From: Melieria omissa
Lineage: Eukaryota > Arthropoda > Insecta > Diptera > Ulidiidae
Direction of reading: 5' to 3'
NCBI GenBank assembly: GCA_963971225.1
Contig: OZ020269.1
Span: 43,669,264 to 43,733,263 of the forward strand
DNA: 64,000 nucleotides
This document shows, in pieces, positions 54,984 through 64,000 of the stretch (positions are counted from its first letter, which is position 1; each line of letters opens with the position of its first letter). The translations under genes and the position numbers were made by a program. Under the pieces are notes generated by a model. The model searched no databases. It was not told where the DNA came from and saw only the letters and a program-made list of their open reading frames with translations.

Positions 54984-56986
54984 CAGTGGCGACCCCAGGG
55001 GGGGGGGGATTAGGGGGATAGATCCCCCCCCTTGGTCGGAGAATTCACTTATGCAATTTGCTATAGCAATATGGAATTGTGAAACATTTTTACTATTTGC
55101 TTTATCGCTTCTGTAATCACCCACTTAAAACCTAATAACTGAACCTCCCATGATCTGGCCAGACCATAATGTAAACAAGATGATAGTCGAGGATTGTTGT
55201 TAAGGATATAAAAAACCAGAAAGTGTGAATATAATGATTTCTTTTGCTTGTCTACATTATTTTTACGTAAAACGGTGAAAATATACTAGAATAATTAAGT
55301 AAAAAGCGAGTTTCAACTTTAATGAGTTAATTTTTAAATTAAAAAAATACGGCAGTAAAGCAAAAAAATAAAAAAAATTTATAAATGTAAAATACGTTAC
55401 TTATGGATCTACTTCAGCTGCTTGACCAATGCAATTATTTCAACAATATAATGCAGTATCATGACTAAACCACATTGAGATTTTACATTCGACACATACA
55501 AATCGGGTTTTGATATATATATTTCTGGATTCCTTGCACTGTTAATAATTATGAACTGCTTTGCCAAAGAAAAATATGCAAAACATGCTCTACATGTTGT
55601 TGTTCATGCTGAACTGGCCGGATATCGTTTTCCTTGTCGCCTTCGTCGTTGCTATCTTCACATTGAACTATCTAAACGACCATTTTTTCTATCAGTATCA
55701 GAAGCTTCGTTTTGTTCAGGGCCAAATGAAAGCGTGAAATTGGCAGCACCGTTATTATTGCCTCTCGCAGCAAATTATTTAATATCTTAAATTCGTTGCT
55801 CTAAAGCATTAGTTTCCGCTATTGCTAAGGAAATTTTTTTAGAGATTTTCCTCTCTGATTTAACTCCAGCGTCGAAGTTCAAAAACAATGTCCACCTGAT
55901 TCTCAAAATAGCGTTCTCTTCCTTTCATCTCTGTCACAGAAAACACCCAATCGAATTGGAAAATGGATAAGTATTAATTTTGAATATGTTCCAACATTAT
56001 TTTCCAACAAAAATTATAATTTATTAACCCAAAGAAAATAAAAGCCAAGGCGAACGAAAAACACTTGGACCAGGTACATTTTGCGCCAGCTAATTTTCGT
56101 CACTATTAACGGGATGGCACGAAAAAAGTGCTTCAAAACGGGTCAGATGGAAAAACCTAGTTGAAAATATATATATAAAATAAAAACAATTCTGACAATA
56201 ATTACGTCGAAAATAACAAAAAAAACCTGAAAATAACTGGCAAATTTGTATGAAAATACACCATGGTCTGGCCAAGCCATGGTTTTGGGTTTTGTGCTTA
56301 GAAAGGATCAGTTAAGGATATCATGAAATTTGAGCTCGATAGCTTAATTACAACATTACTAAAGTGGATCCAAAGTTCAATATGGTCTGGCCAGAACCGG
56401 ATACCCGCAGAAGGGTTAAGAATAAATGAATAAAAAAATCAGCATTGCATTTGTTCTCGCAGAATAGTTGTATTTTCAATGTTCCCAAAAGTGTCGACTA
56501 TTTACCAAAATAGTAATCAAACGCAGGCTTCATGCCAACCCTGCATCAGCTGTTGAAATTAAAAAAAAATTCACTTACATAGTTTTGGTGAATTGCGGGT
56601 AAACATGGAAACATGGTCACCTCTATCATAATTAAATTTCAGAACGTCATACATTTTGTAAATGTTTGATTTCTTTTACATAGCTGGTGTGCTTTTTAAA
56701 ATACGTCTTTTGAGTTTTTCGTAATTCTATTAGCAATTGTTTTCGAAATGTCATAACTTAAAACAAACTTGAATTTTTTGGTTGGGATTTTATGACTTAA
56801 AAATACATGTCACTTGAATTTTTTGTTTTAAGAAGTTTATGTTAGTATATGTATACATATATGTATGTATGTACAATTTTATTCAACATGTATTAAAAAT
56901 AATACGCAAAGATGAAAGTATAAAAATGGCGTTAAACTGCATTTTTTGCATATCCCCCCCTTCCCGAAATCCTGGGGACGCCACTG
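54984..56986. mobile_element. hAT element, no intact transposase (2003 bp)
   Basis: Ends CAGTGGCGACCCCAGG and CCTGGGGACGCCACTG are inverted, and CATGTATT is duplicated exactly at 54976-54983 and 56987-56994, the 8-bp hAT signature. The interior is AT-rich; short frames (for example 55551-55790) show no BED finger or hAT catalytic motif that I recognise. A G12 run follows the left end. Confidence 0.88.
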
Positions 56987-57119
56987 CATGTATTATACAT
57001 ATAAACCTTCCTCTTGAATCACTCTATCCATTAAAAAAACCGCTTAACAAACCGTTGCGTAGTTTTAAAGATTTAAGCATACATAGGGACAGACAGCGAC
57101 AGCGACTTTGCTTTATACT

Positions 57120-57385
57120 ATGTAGTGATATACACTTATACACATACCCATACATATTTATTTTCTTTTTCACATACATTTATACTCATACATATACATA
57201 TTTATTTCCCAGTTAACAAAAATAATCACATACAAACACATATATATACACAAATATATATATATACACACCAATTTATATACATACACATACATACGTG
57301 TATATTCACACACACATTCACATACAAAAAAGTTCACTTTTTTTACAAACTAAAACACATAATCATACACACATATATATATTTA
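57120..57385. repeat. CATA/TACA-rich microsatellite
   Basis: Irregular (CATACA)n, (TATA)n and (CACA)n tracts. The same kind of repeat reappears at 58876-58911, 61108-61150 and 62050-62105, between inserted elements, so they share one original array. Confidence 0.8.
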
Positions 57386-58875
57386 CCCTGTCGGACCTGA
57401 GACAACCAGTTCCAAAAATTCATTGGTCTTTCAACTGGTTTTTTGTAGTCAATTGGGCAACTAGTTGTCCAAGTGACTGTCAGCGGATGCAGAAGTGGGT
57501 GAGTTCGCGTCTAATCGTTCACGTTCTGCGTGCGCGTTCATAGGCGAGAAGAAACATGAAAATACGAAACGAAACGAAACGAAAGACGGAACAGAGGTGA
57601 AATAATCAACATTATTCTGTTACGGCTGATCTTGCGATGCTTTTGTTACAACAACAACGTAGAAATGTTTCTTTCTTTCTGTTTCTATGACTCGAAGTTC
57701 GCTCGATTTGCACGTTTTGTCTTGAATGATTTCAGTTAGAATTTTGCGTGGTTGCGTGAAGCAACGAATTGCAGCAGCAGTCGAATGGTATGTATTAATA
57801 AATTTATGTACACCTAAGTCTGTTTTTACACGGTCTTTTTTTACACGGTTTTGATATAACACGGTTTGAAAATTGAATATTTTTAATTTTTTTACACGAT
57901 TTTATTCCATTTAGCACGATTTGAAATTTTATGTACTTAAATTTTTTTTGTCAAATTTAATTTTTGCGAAGTATGTTCATATCACAAAAAAGTATTTATG
58001 AAAGAAAAAAGTCTGAAACCATCGATAGTATCGATAGTGCTATCGATAGTTTGCGAACACTAGCTTAAAGATTTAAGTGAATTCCCTTTTAGCGCGTACA
58101 AGCAATTTTTACTGGTCAAAGCAAATGTGAATAGCACTAATTTAGGGGAATTCCCTTTATGTGCATACAATAAAATTTACTGGTCAGAGCAATTGAAACG
58201 TGTTAATATTTTGTGAACTGTCAATGCAATAAGACGTGTTTGGTAAAGAAATTTTAATAGGTTTTAGAGATTAGGAACAAATCACCCATTTTTGTATACG
58301 ATCAATGTCTTTTTTTACACGGTTTTTTTTTACACGGCTTCTTCTGGAACCAATCTACCGTGTAAAAACAGACTTAGGTGTAATTATGTTTATGTAATTA
58401 TTTATTAATTAATTTATTTTTTTATTAATTGCAGGCGAAGTCAGGATGTTGAACTGCGTCAGACCCCAAACAGTTTCTAAGTGTGTCAACGAGTCGAGGT
58501 TCATCTTTGAATGCACCAACAATTTTTTTATTCCCCATGATTTTTTGTTATTATTTTTAAATATTTATAAAATAAAATAATTATTTAAAAAATGTATAGC
58601 TTTATTTTCCACATAAAATTCAACTGGAGAACTAGCCCCGAATAAACTAGTTCGCAAACTAGTCGCTTTCAACTGGTTTGACAACTGGTTGCTTCGGACT
58701 AACATTGGACTAGTTGCAAATGGATGCAGACGGGGACAATTGACCCTCGCCTAGGACACCGCCATGTTAAAAGGGTGAGTTCGCTCCAAGGAAACGAGTC
58801 GATTCTGAGGTCATATGTGACTGTCAAGCGACTAGTTGAAAAACTAGACTTGGACCAGTCCGATTTCCCACAGGG
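57386..58875. mobile_element. TA-flanked element with CTAGTT-type subterminal repeats, element 1 (1490 bp)
   Basis: The ends CCCTGTCGGAC... and ...CCCACAGGG are short imperfect inverted repeats inside TA. Near both ends AACTAGTTG, AACTGGTT and relatives recur many times. A nested MITE occupies 57811-58380. A splice-like TTTTTTATTAATTGCAG at 58434 hints at a decayed spliced gene, but no domain is readable. Confidence 0.6.
57811..58380. mobile_element. Tc1/mariner-type MITE (570 bp), nested in element 1
   Basis: Perfect 23-bp inverted ends starting CACCTAAGTCTGTTTTTAC are flanked by TA. TTTACACGG is repeated several times inside both ends; three ATCGATAG copies lie near 58021-58050. Noncoding. 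Confidence 0.88.
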
Positions 58876-58911
58876 TAGACATACACATATTTATACACAT
58901 ACACATACATA

Positions 58912-61107
58912 CCCTGCAGGAAAAATGACTAGTTTGCTACTAGTTTACAACTGGTGCGTATTGCACCAGCACTAGTCCGCGCTCAATCCCATTTCAATGT
59001 TACGAACTGTCGATTTTAACATTGACATGTCCTACGCTGTGGCAATTGCCACACCGTGCATTACATTACAACTAGCTTTCAACTAGTGCAACATGCACCA
59101 GTTCAAACCTAGTTTGGCTTGCGCTAGGTTTTAGTTCAAATCTAGCGCACTAGCTGATATTTTTTGAAATAAATACGAAAAATTAAGGTATTGAGAAAGT
59201 TTTATTAATGTTTTCCAGTTTTTATAGTACTTTTTATAGTACTTTTTTTTTGGTTTCAAAATAATATAAATAAATATTTTTCATTTGAAAAATAACAAAC
59301 TAAAAACTAGAACAGTAAAATTAAATTTAGCAAAAACAACAAAACACAAATAACAATTCAATTCAAACAATTCAACATAACAAAACACTAAGCTGGGAAA
59401 AGGATAAGTAAATAAAAGTATGTTAGTTAGGAAGTGGCTCCGGGGAGTCTGGAGAATCAATTTTCGGAACAACTTTTCGGAAGTTGCGCTTTTTCTGCAG
59501 CTGCAACGCTTTTCGTAGGAGCTGTTCTGGTGGTTTGGCTGCAATATTTGAAATTGCATCTGTAAGAAAAAATAGTAACAGTTAGTATAGCAAGTCTTGT
59601 ATTTTTTAATAATTACTTTCCTAACAGCGCGTTATAAAAGTTTTTGTAGTTTTTGAGGCTTTTCTTTCCGTGCGTCCCATCGACATTGTGGGACAGCACA
59701 ATGGCGTCGCTGATGATGAATTTTAGATTACTATTCACATCTTGGCGCAGCAAACTCTGTATTGTCGATACCTAAGAAAATAAGAACGATATTAATGAGA
59801 AGTGGTTTGGATATTAAGTGGACTGATAATGCTTACATATAACATTTTGTTTTCGTTGACAATGTTTCGGTCAACGATGGCCAAGTTCTCCTCCAGGGGA
59901 ATTGGGAAATATGCAGCTATTGGCGTCGCAGCAGATTCCTGACGGAATAGTTTCCGGGTCAGGACCTTTTGCTCCGCCAATGCCTCCATTATAGCCGTGT
60001 TTTGCTTTGTTGTAAGCACGGCTAGATTGTTGACACTTTCTATAGAAAATTGATATAAAATTATTAATTGTATTATATTGCGAAAGAAACTTATACTTGC
60101 CTCGCAGCATATTAACTTCTGCTTTAAGCTGTATGCAGCCAGAGCAGGGATTTGTCGTGGATTCTTCGCTTGGGGATCCATCTATATTTACATCTAAAAG
60201 AATAACTTTATGGCCATGAAAAATGTGTCCTACTTTTTGTAACTGATTCCTAATTCCTATATGGCAGTAAACACCTGGTGGAAGAGGGCAAATAGCAACC
60301 TTTTCCTTTTGGTTTAGAATTGTCCCTACACTTCGCGGTACGTCCATATTTTCTTCGCGCAAAATTGTTAAAAGCTCTTCGAAGCACTTACGGGAGGGCC
60401 TATTCCTAATATACCAAGCTGCTATCTTTTCCCTAAAAGTCTGTGTCTGCACTTCTCCTGAGCTTTCTAAAAAATGCGCCCCACCGGTCAGCGCAGCACC
60501 TGCCTGTACATCGCCGTTCAGCGCAGCACCTGCCGGCGCTTCTTCCACAGAACAAACTTCCTGCAAAATTTCCTCCTGATTTTTACTGCCTATCCATAGT
60601 CTACTCACAAGAGACTCCTTTTCTCTTTTCACCTGTCTTCTAATGTGTCTTTTACTCATTTTATTTCACTTTTTACTCACCTGAATTAATTGTTGCACAC
60701 GCGCACTGAAAGTCGAATAAAATAGTTATGTGCGATAGAGCCATCGAAAATCAGCTGTTCGATTATTTTTGAGAATGAATGAAAGTCACCCTTGTATTCC
60801 TTTATTTTTTTGAGCGATATGGACATCATGTTTTCTTAAACACTGTTTTAAAATTCCCAAATCTATGAAATTTCTTTAATTAAAGTAAAAAATATGTAAA
60901 AAAATAATAAAATAGCCAAAAGCACAACTGGGTTATCGGCGCCAAAATAAATGCACATATCTAGCTTTCTTTCTGTTTCTTCTTCTTTTTTTTTTTGTAT
61001 CAACTCACCCCCGCTGCAATACAAACAAACTAGTGCAAAACTGGTGCAAGCCATACTAGTTGGTGATCAAGTCATTTTAGGCAATTGGTTCAGTTTTTAC
61101 TGCAGGG
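58912..61107 (-). mobile_element. TA-flanked element with CTAGTT-type repeats and a spliced gene, element 2 (2196 bp)
   Basis: Ends CCCTGCAGGAAAAA and CCCTGCAGTAAAAA are inverted and lie inside TA. Multiple ACTAGTTT, ACTAGTGCA and CACCAGT motifs fill the left 250 bp and the right 100 bp. A minus-strand multi-exon gene takes up the middle. The superfamily is not one I can name. Confidence 0.7.
59423..60659 (-). CDS. spliced element-borne gene, DUF4806-like C-terminus
   Basis: Exon 1 (60659-60101) starts MSKRHIRRQVKREKESLV and holds an alpha-helical block AAWYIRNRPSRKCFEELL, then PLPPGVYCHIGI and a CSGC motif before a coiled coil. A GC-AG intron (60100-60040) joins it in frame to exon 2 (60039-59837: NNLAVLTTKQNTAIMEAL, FPIPLEENLAIVD). 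A GT-AG intron (59836-59772) leads in frame to exon 3 (59771-59617: STIQSLLRQDV, FIISDAIVLSHNVDGTHG, KKSLKNYKNFYNALL). The last exon (from 59559; KPPEQLLRKALQLQKKRNF) ends at 59423, but the exon 3-4 join is one base out of frame as I read it. The FPI...GKK...NAL pattern resembles DUF4806; function unknown. Confidence 0.6.
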
Positions 61108-61198
61108 TACTTTTATTCACACAGATTCACATTCACATCCCATTCAAAAAAAATCACTTTTTCACAAATAAAAACAAATTTTCATGCACATTTTATTT

Positions 61199-61421
61199 GA
61201 CATACGGTAGCACGATTTCCTGCAAGATTCGTACACATACACATCGATCCATCGTTTTTTTGATCAAATAAATAGCGCCACCTCCATAAAACGTAAGACA
61301 TGCATTTATTTATTGAGCATGTCTTACGTTTTATGGAGGTGGCGCTATTTATTTGATCAAGAAAACGATGGATCGATGTGTATGTGTACGAATCTTGCGG
61401 GAAATCGTGCCACCGTATGTC
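61199..61421. repeat. large hairpin, 105-bp arms, 13-nt loop
   Basis: 61199-61303 is the inverted copy of 61317-61421 with about three mismatches; the inner 43 bp pair perfectly (from TGATCAAATAAATAGC to AAGACATGC). The right arm is coding DNA of a Tc1-like transposase; the left arm is its inverted duplicate. Confidence 0.92.
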
Positions 61422-62052
61422 CGTGAAAAAACGCCAATGCTTTGGATCTTCCAACAGGATTATAACCTAAAGCATACAAGCAAGGTCGCATGAAAGGAGC
61501 TTCGCAAAAGCAGGATTAGGGTTATGGAATGGCTCGCACAATCACCAGACTTCAATATAATTAAAAATTTGTGGTGTGACGTGAAGAGAGCAGTTGCTCA
61601 CAATAATCTTTTAAATAATAATCAACTTTGAGAAGCAGTAGACCACGCCCCTAGAGAAAGATATGAAAATTTGGTTATTTCAATGCATCAGCTCTGTGCT
61701 GCAGTAATAGCCAAACAACAGTCACGCAACTAAATATTAATTTGAAGAAACATTACGTTATTACTATTTAACCACAAAATCTTTTAAAATGAAACACAAT
61801 TGTTGCTTAATTTTTATGAAAGTAAAGCGAACTACTATTTTTTTGACCGTCCATATTTTGGAGCTTTTGACGTATTTAATTTAAATCAAACCAAACTGAG
61901 TTTAATTCTTAAGTTTTCTTTTATGATTGCATTGTTAACACATATAACTTGTTAAAAAAAATACAAAATAAATATTTGTAAAAAAAAGCAGATTATTTGT
62001 TCTTAATTTTCTTTTCGTTGTACGCGTACTACTATTATTTTGACCGCAACTG
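61317..62052 (+). mobile_element. Tc1-like element, 3' half
   Basis: It runs from transposase coding sequence to the terminus TTTTGACCGCAACTG next to TA (62053-62054). A related inner copy, CTACTATTTTTTTGACCG, lies at about 61831. The 5' half is missing and replaced by the inverted arm. Confidence 0.75.
61335..61731 (+). pseudogene. Tc1-like transposase C-terminal fragment
   Basis: The frames give GGGAIYLIKKTMDRCVCVRI, PYVREKTPMLWIFQQDYNLK (second catalytic Asp) and VMEWLAQSPDFNIIKNLWC, then a broken tail. The position of the catalytic Glu, 34 residues after the Asp, is Lys here, and stops intervene, so it is inactive. Confidence 0.75.
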
Positions 62053-62244
62053 TACATATTTATATATATACACATATATTTCCCTACACATTTACACATA
62101 CACGGGTGTAACATTTTTTGCTCGACAAGTATTCAAATTCGTTTTAACGAATTGTCTCATTCCCAACTCTTCCCATACTCAAATATCGTTCGCGCGGACG
62201 CGGTTAGACTACACGTCTATTTCCCAACACCCTACAATTATATA

Positions 62245-63225
62245 TCAGGTGTACAACTTTGCTTCCGCCGTTTTCCGATAGGTGGCTGTACCGGCTGAGG
62301 CAGGTTGAAATACATAGATGGTAATGCCTTTAAAGTGAGTGTGGACAGTGCCTAACGAATTGTCATCGCCGTTTCAGTGACAGTTGTTCTTGTTTTCGTA
62401 TTATTCACGCTCGAAAATGTCCGTTTATGTGCCCAATTCTCGCCATTTGCGGGAAGTTTTACTTTTCTGTTACAATTCGAAAAAAAATGCAGCTGAAGCG
62501 CATCGAATGCTCTCAGAAACTTACGGTGATGCTGCTCTGAGTGAAAGAACGTGTCGGGAGTGGTTTCAACGTTTTAAAAATGGTGATTTCGATGTCGAAG
62601 ACAAACATGGTGGTGGAAGAGAAAAAACCTTCAAAGATGAACAACTAGAAGCATTGCTTGATGAAGATTCGTGCCAAACCCAAGAAGAGCTTGCCGAATC
62701 GTTGGGAGTGAGTCAGCAAGCCATTTCAAAACGTCTCAAGGCCCTGGACATGATTCAGAAAGAAGGAAACTGGGTGCCGTACGAGTTGAAACCGAGGGAC
62801 ATTGAGCGCCGTCTATTTGTATGTGAGCAACTGCTTCAAAGACAAAATCGTAAGGGCTTTTTACATAGAATCGTAACCGGTGATGAAAAGTGGGTTCGAT
62901 AAGATAATCCTAAACGCAGAAAATCATGGGGAAAGCCCGGGCATGCTTCTTCTTCTTCTGACTTCCACCTATTCCGTTCGATGGCACACGGCCTGGCAGA
63001 TCAACATTTTCAACCCTTCGAAGAATTGGAAAAATGGATTGCTTCATGGATAGCGTCAAAAGAGGACTCCTTTTTTCGAGCCGGGATCCGAAAATTGCCG
63101 GAAAGATGGGAGAAAGTTGTCGCTAGCGACGGACAATACTTTGAATAATACATCTGTAAGCACTTTTTCGCAATAAAGCTTTTAATTTTGGAAAAAAAAC
63201 GGCGGAAGCAAAGTTGTACACCTGA
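62245..63225 (+). mobile_element. mauritiana-type (Mos1-like) mariner, internally deleted (981 bp)
   Basis: Ends TCAGGTGTACAACTTTGCTT are inverted for about 30 bp and flanked by TA (62243-62244, 63226-63227); Mos1 ends begin with the same TCAGGTGTACAA. About 300 bp of catalytic coding DNA is missing. Confidence 0.9.
62399..63147 (+). pseudogene. Mos1-like mariner transposase, catalytic core deleted
   Basis: The frame starts MSVYVPNSRHLREVLLFCYN, with the two-part HTH DNA-binding domain (RTCREWFQRFKNGDFDVED; SLGVSQQAISKRL) and reaches VTGDEKWV with the first catalytic Asp, then a stop. Downstream, after KSWGKPGHAS, it jumps to the C-terminal HLFRSMAHGLADQHF and ends GQYFE-stop. The second and third Asp are deleted. 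It could still encode an end-binding protein of 168 residues (62399-62902). Confidence 0.85.
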
Positions 63226-63310
63226 TATATTCAAACTTTTTACCCTCTGTCGAGCCTTTTTGTACAAAATGCCTATGGAGCGATTCCCCAAGCGTCAACT
63301 TGTCACAATG

Positions 63311-64000
63311 GAGACTCCTTCCTCCAGACACACAAAATCATAAAATGCACGTTTGACAGTTCCTGTCACTCGGGAGCCACTTAACACGCGCTCCAAACTC
63401 CCTAGTCCTAAAGCAACCGATCCCAGTGTTGCAAAATTCATTTTCGAGTCCGATAGACTCGTGCAATTATGCACAAAATTTTCATCGGCTCCCACTGAGG
63501 ATTTGACCAAATCTCTGGTCGAAATTAAGCAAAAAAATTTGCAAGCTCAATGGGAGAGGCTTATGTGCGCACATGAGGCAGTCTTTATTGCTGAAGACAA
63601 CAGCCAGCCCGATGGTTTGAAAGAGCCGGCTAGGCAAAAAATTGACGCCTGCACAGACCAGTACGAGTTGTGCATGGCTCAGATGTTGGACATCATTGAG
63701 ATGCTCAGTCTCCCCAGCCCGCTGCGCATATGGAACCGGTTCGACCCCTAGAACCAGCAAATACCCCTTACATTTACCTACAAGTTCCACCTTGTGATAC
63801 CGAAACCTTTTTCGGGGGCTATGAGCAGTGGCCGTCTTTCCGAGACATGTTTACCGCGGTTTACATTAACCACTCCCAGCTCACTCCAGCCCAAAAATTG
63901 TATCACCTCCGATACAAAACGTAAGATAAAGCCGGTGCTATTGTAAAGCAATATGCATTAACCGATGAGAATTTCGGACTCGCGTGGGAAGCCCTAAGAT
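63311..64000 (+). pseudogene. BEL/Pao gag, frameshifted, runs off window
   Basis: ATG at 63311 gives a short start and a stop; the next frame (63353-63751) has FESDRLVQLCTKFSSAPTED and a helical region with EYDQ-like QYELCMAQML; a second shift brings FFGGYEQWPSFRDMFTAVY and NHSQLTPAQKLYHLRYKT, the conserved BEL/Pao gag motif (DUF1759-like), with an in-frame stop after KT and continuation AGAIVKQYALTDENFGLAWE. At least three breaks in 650 bp. The body of the element is outside the window. Confidence 0.75.

Noticed and set aside
57120..57400. CATACA tract as a CRISPR-like or coding repeat
   Set aside because: Irregular microsatellite with no spacers; eukaryotic context.

Overview
The window reads as a piece of insect heterochromatin-like or repeat-rich intergenic DNA, most likely from a dipteran (a tephritid-type fly is my best guess, not proven). 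The evidence is the company of elements: Ty3/gypsy elements primed by tRNA-Leu, an I-clade LINE, a BEL/Pao gag, a P-element with a THAP domain, many mariners of the irritans and mauritiana (Mos1-like) kinds, Tc1, hAT, piggyBac, PIF/Harbinger and Helitron pieces, all in AT-rich DNA. I see no convincing single-copy host gene; essentially every recognisable coding stretch belongs to a transposable element, and most are broken.

Layout. 1-3210: a Ty3/gypsy copy on the minus strand, running off the left edge (copy 1). 3600-4260: RT/RNase H debris of an R1-type LINE. 5446-5741: a cysteine-rich piggyBac-like tail. 5905-6843: a mariner with a DD34D transposase lacking its N-terminus. 6846-8836: a hAT transposase relic split by a Harbinger-type MITE (7365-7962) and cut off by a second gypsy copy (8837-12724, same subfamily as copy 1, intact 3' LTR). 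13497-17300: two small mariner derivatives and a piggyBac relic with TTAA duplications. 18468-22365: a SINE and two families of noncoding repeats. 23362-29984: an I-clade LINE on the minus strand with a 12-bp target duplication and a mariner in its 3' UTR. 31217-37493: a P-element relic interrupted by two MITEs and followed by an inverted P fragment. 37494-40112: a Harbinger relic and a noncoding inverted-repeat element nested in another repeat. 40259-45745: a mariner holding a 617-bp element, a hAT-like MITE, and a Tc1 relic holding an irritans mariner and a TTAA MITE. 45749-46430: an LTR and leader resembling BEL/Pao.

47206-53161 is the best-preserved element: a full-length Ty3/gypsy retrotransposon with near-identical LTRs, open gag and pol frames, a tRNA-Leu primer site and a textbook -1 frameshift signal (GTTAAAC plus stem-loop) joining gag to pol. 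53171-56986 holds Helitron remnants (one with the HUH motif) and a 2-kb hAT with an 8-bp duplication. 57386-61107 holds two TA-flanked elements with CTAGTT-type subterminal repeats, one carrying a spliced gene with a DUF4806-like end; this is the least familiar system here. 61199-62052 is a large hairpin built from an inverted Tc1 fragment; 62245-63225 a deleted Mos1-like mariner; 63311-64000 a frameshifted BEL/Pao gag running off the right edge.

The elements do not act together; they are nested insertions. Several nested sites can be read exactly, because the interrupted reading frame closes when the insert is mentally removed. Many frame breaks sit in homopolymer runs, which raises the question of assembly error versus real decay.
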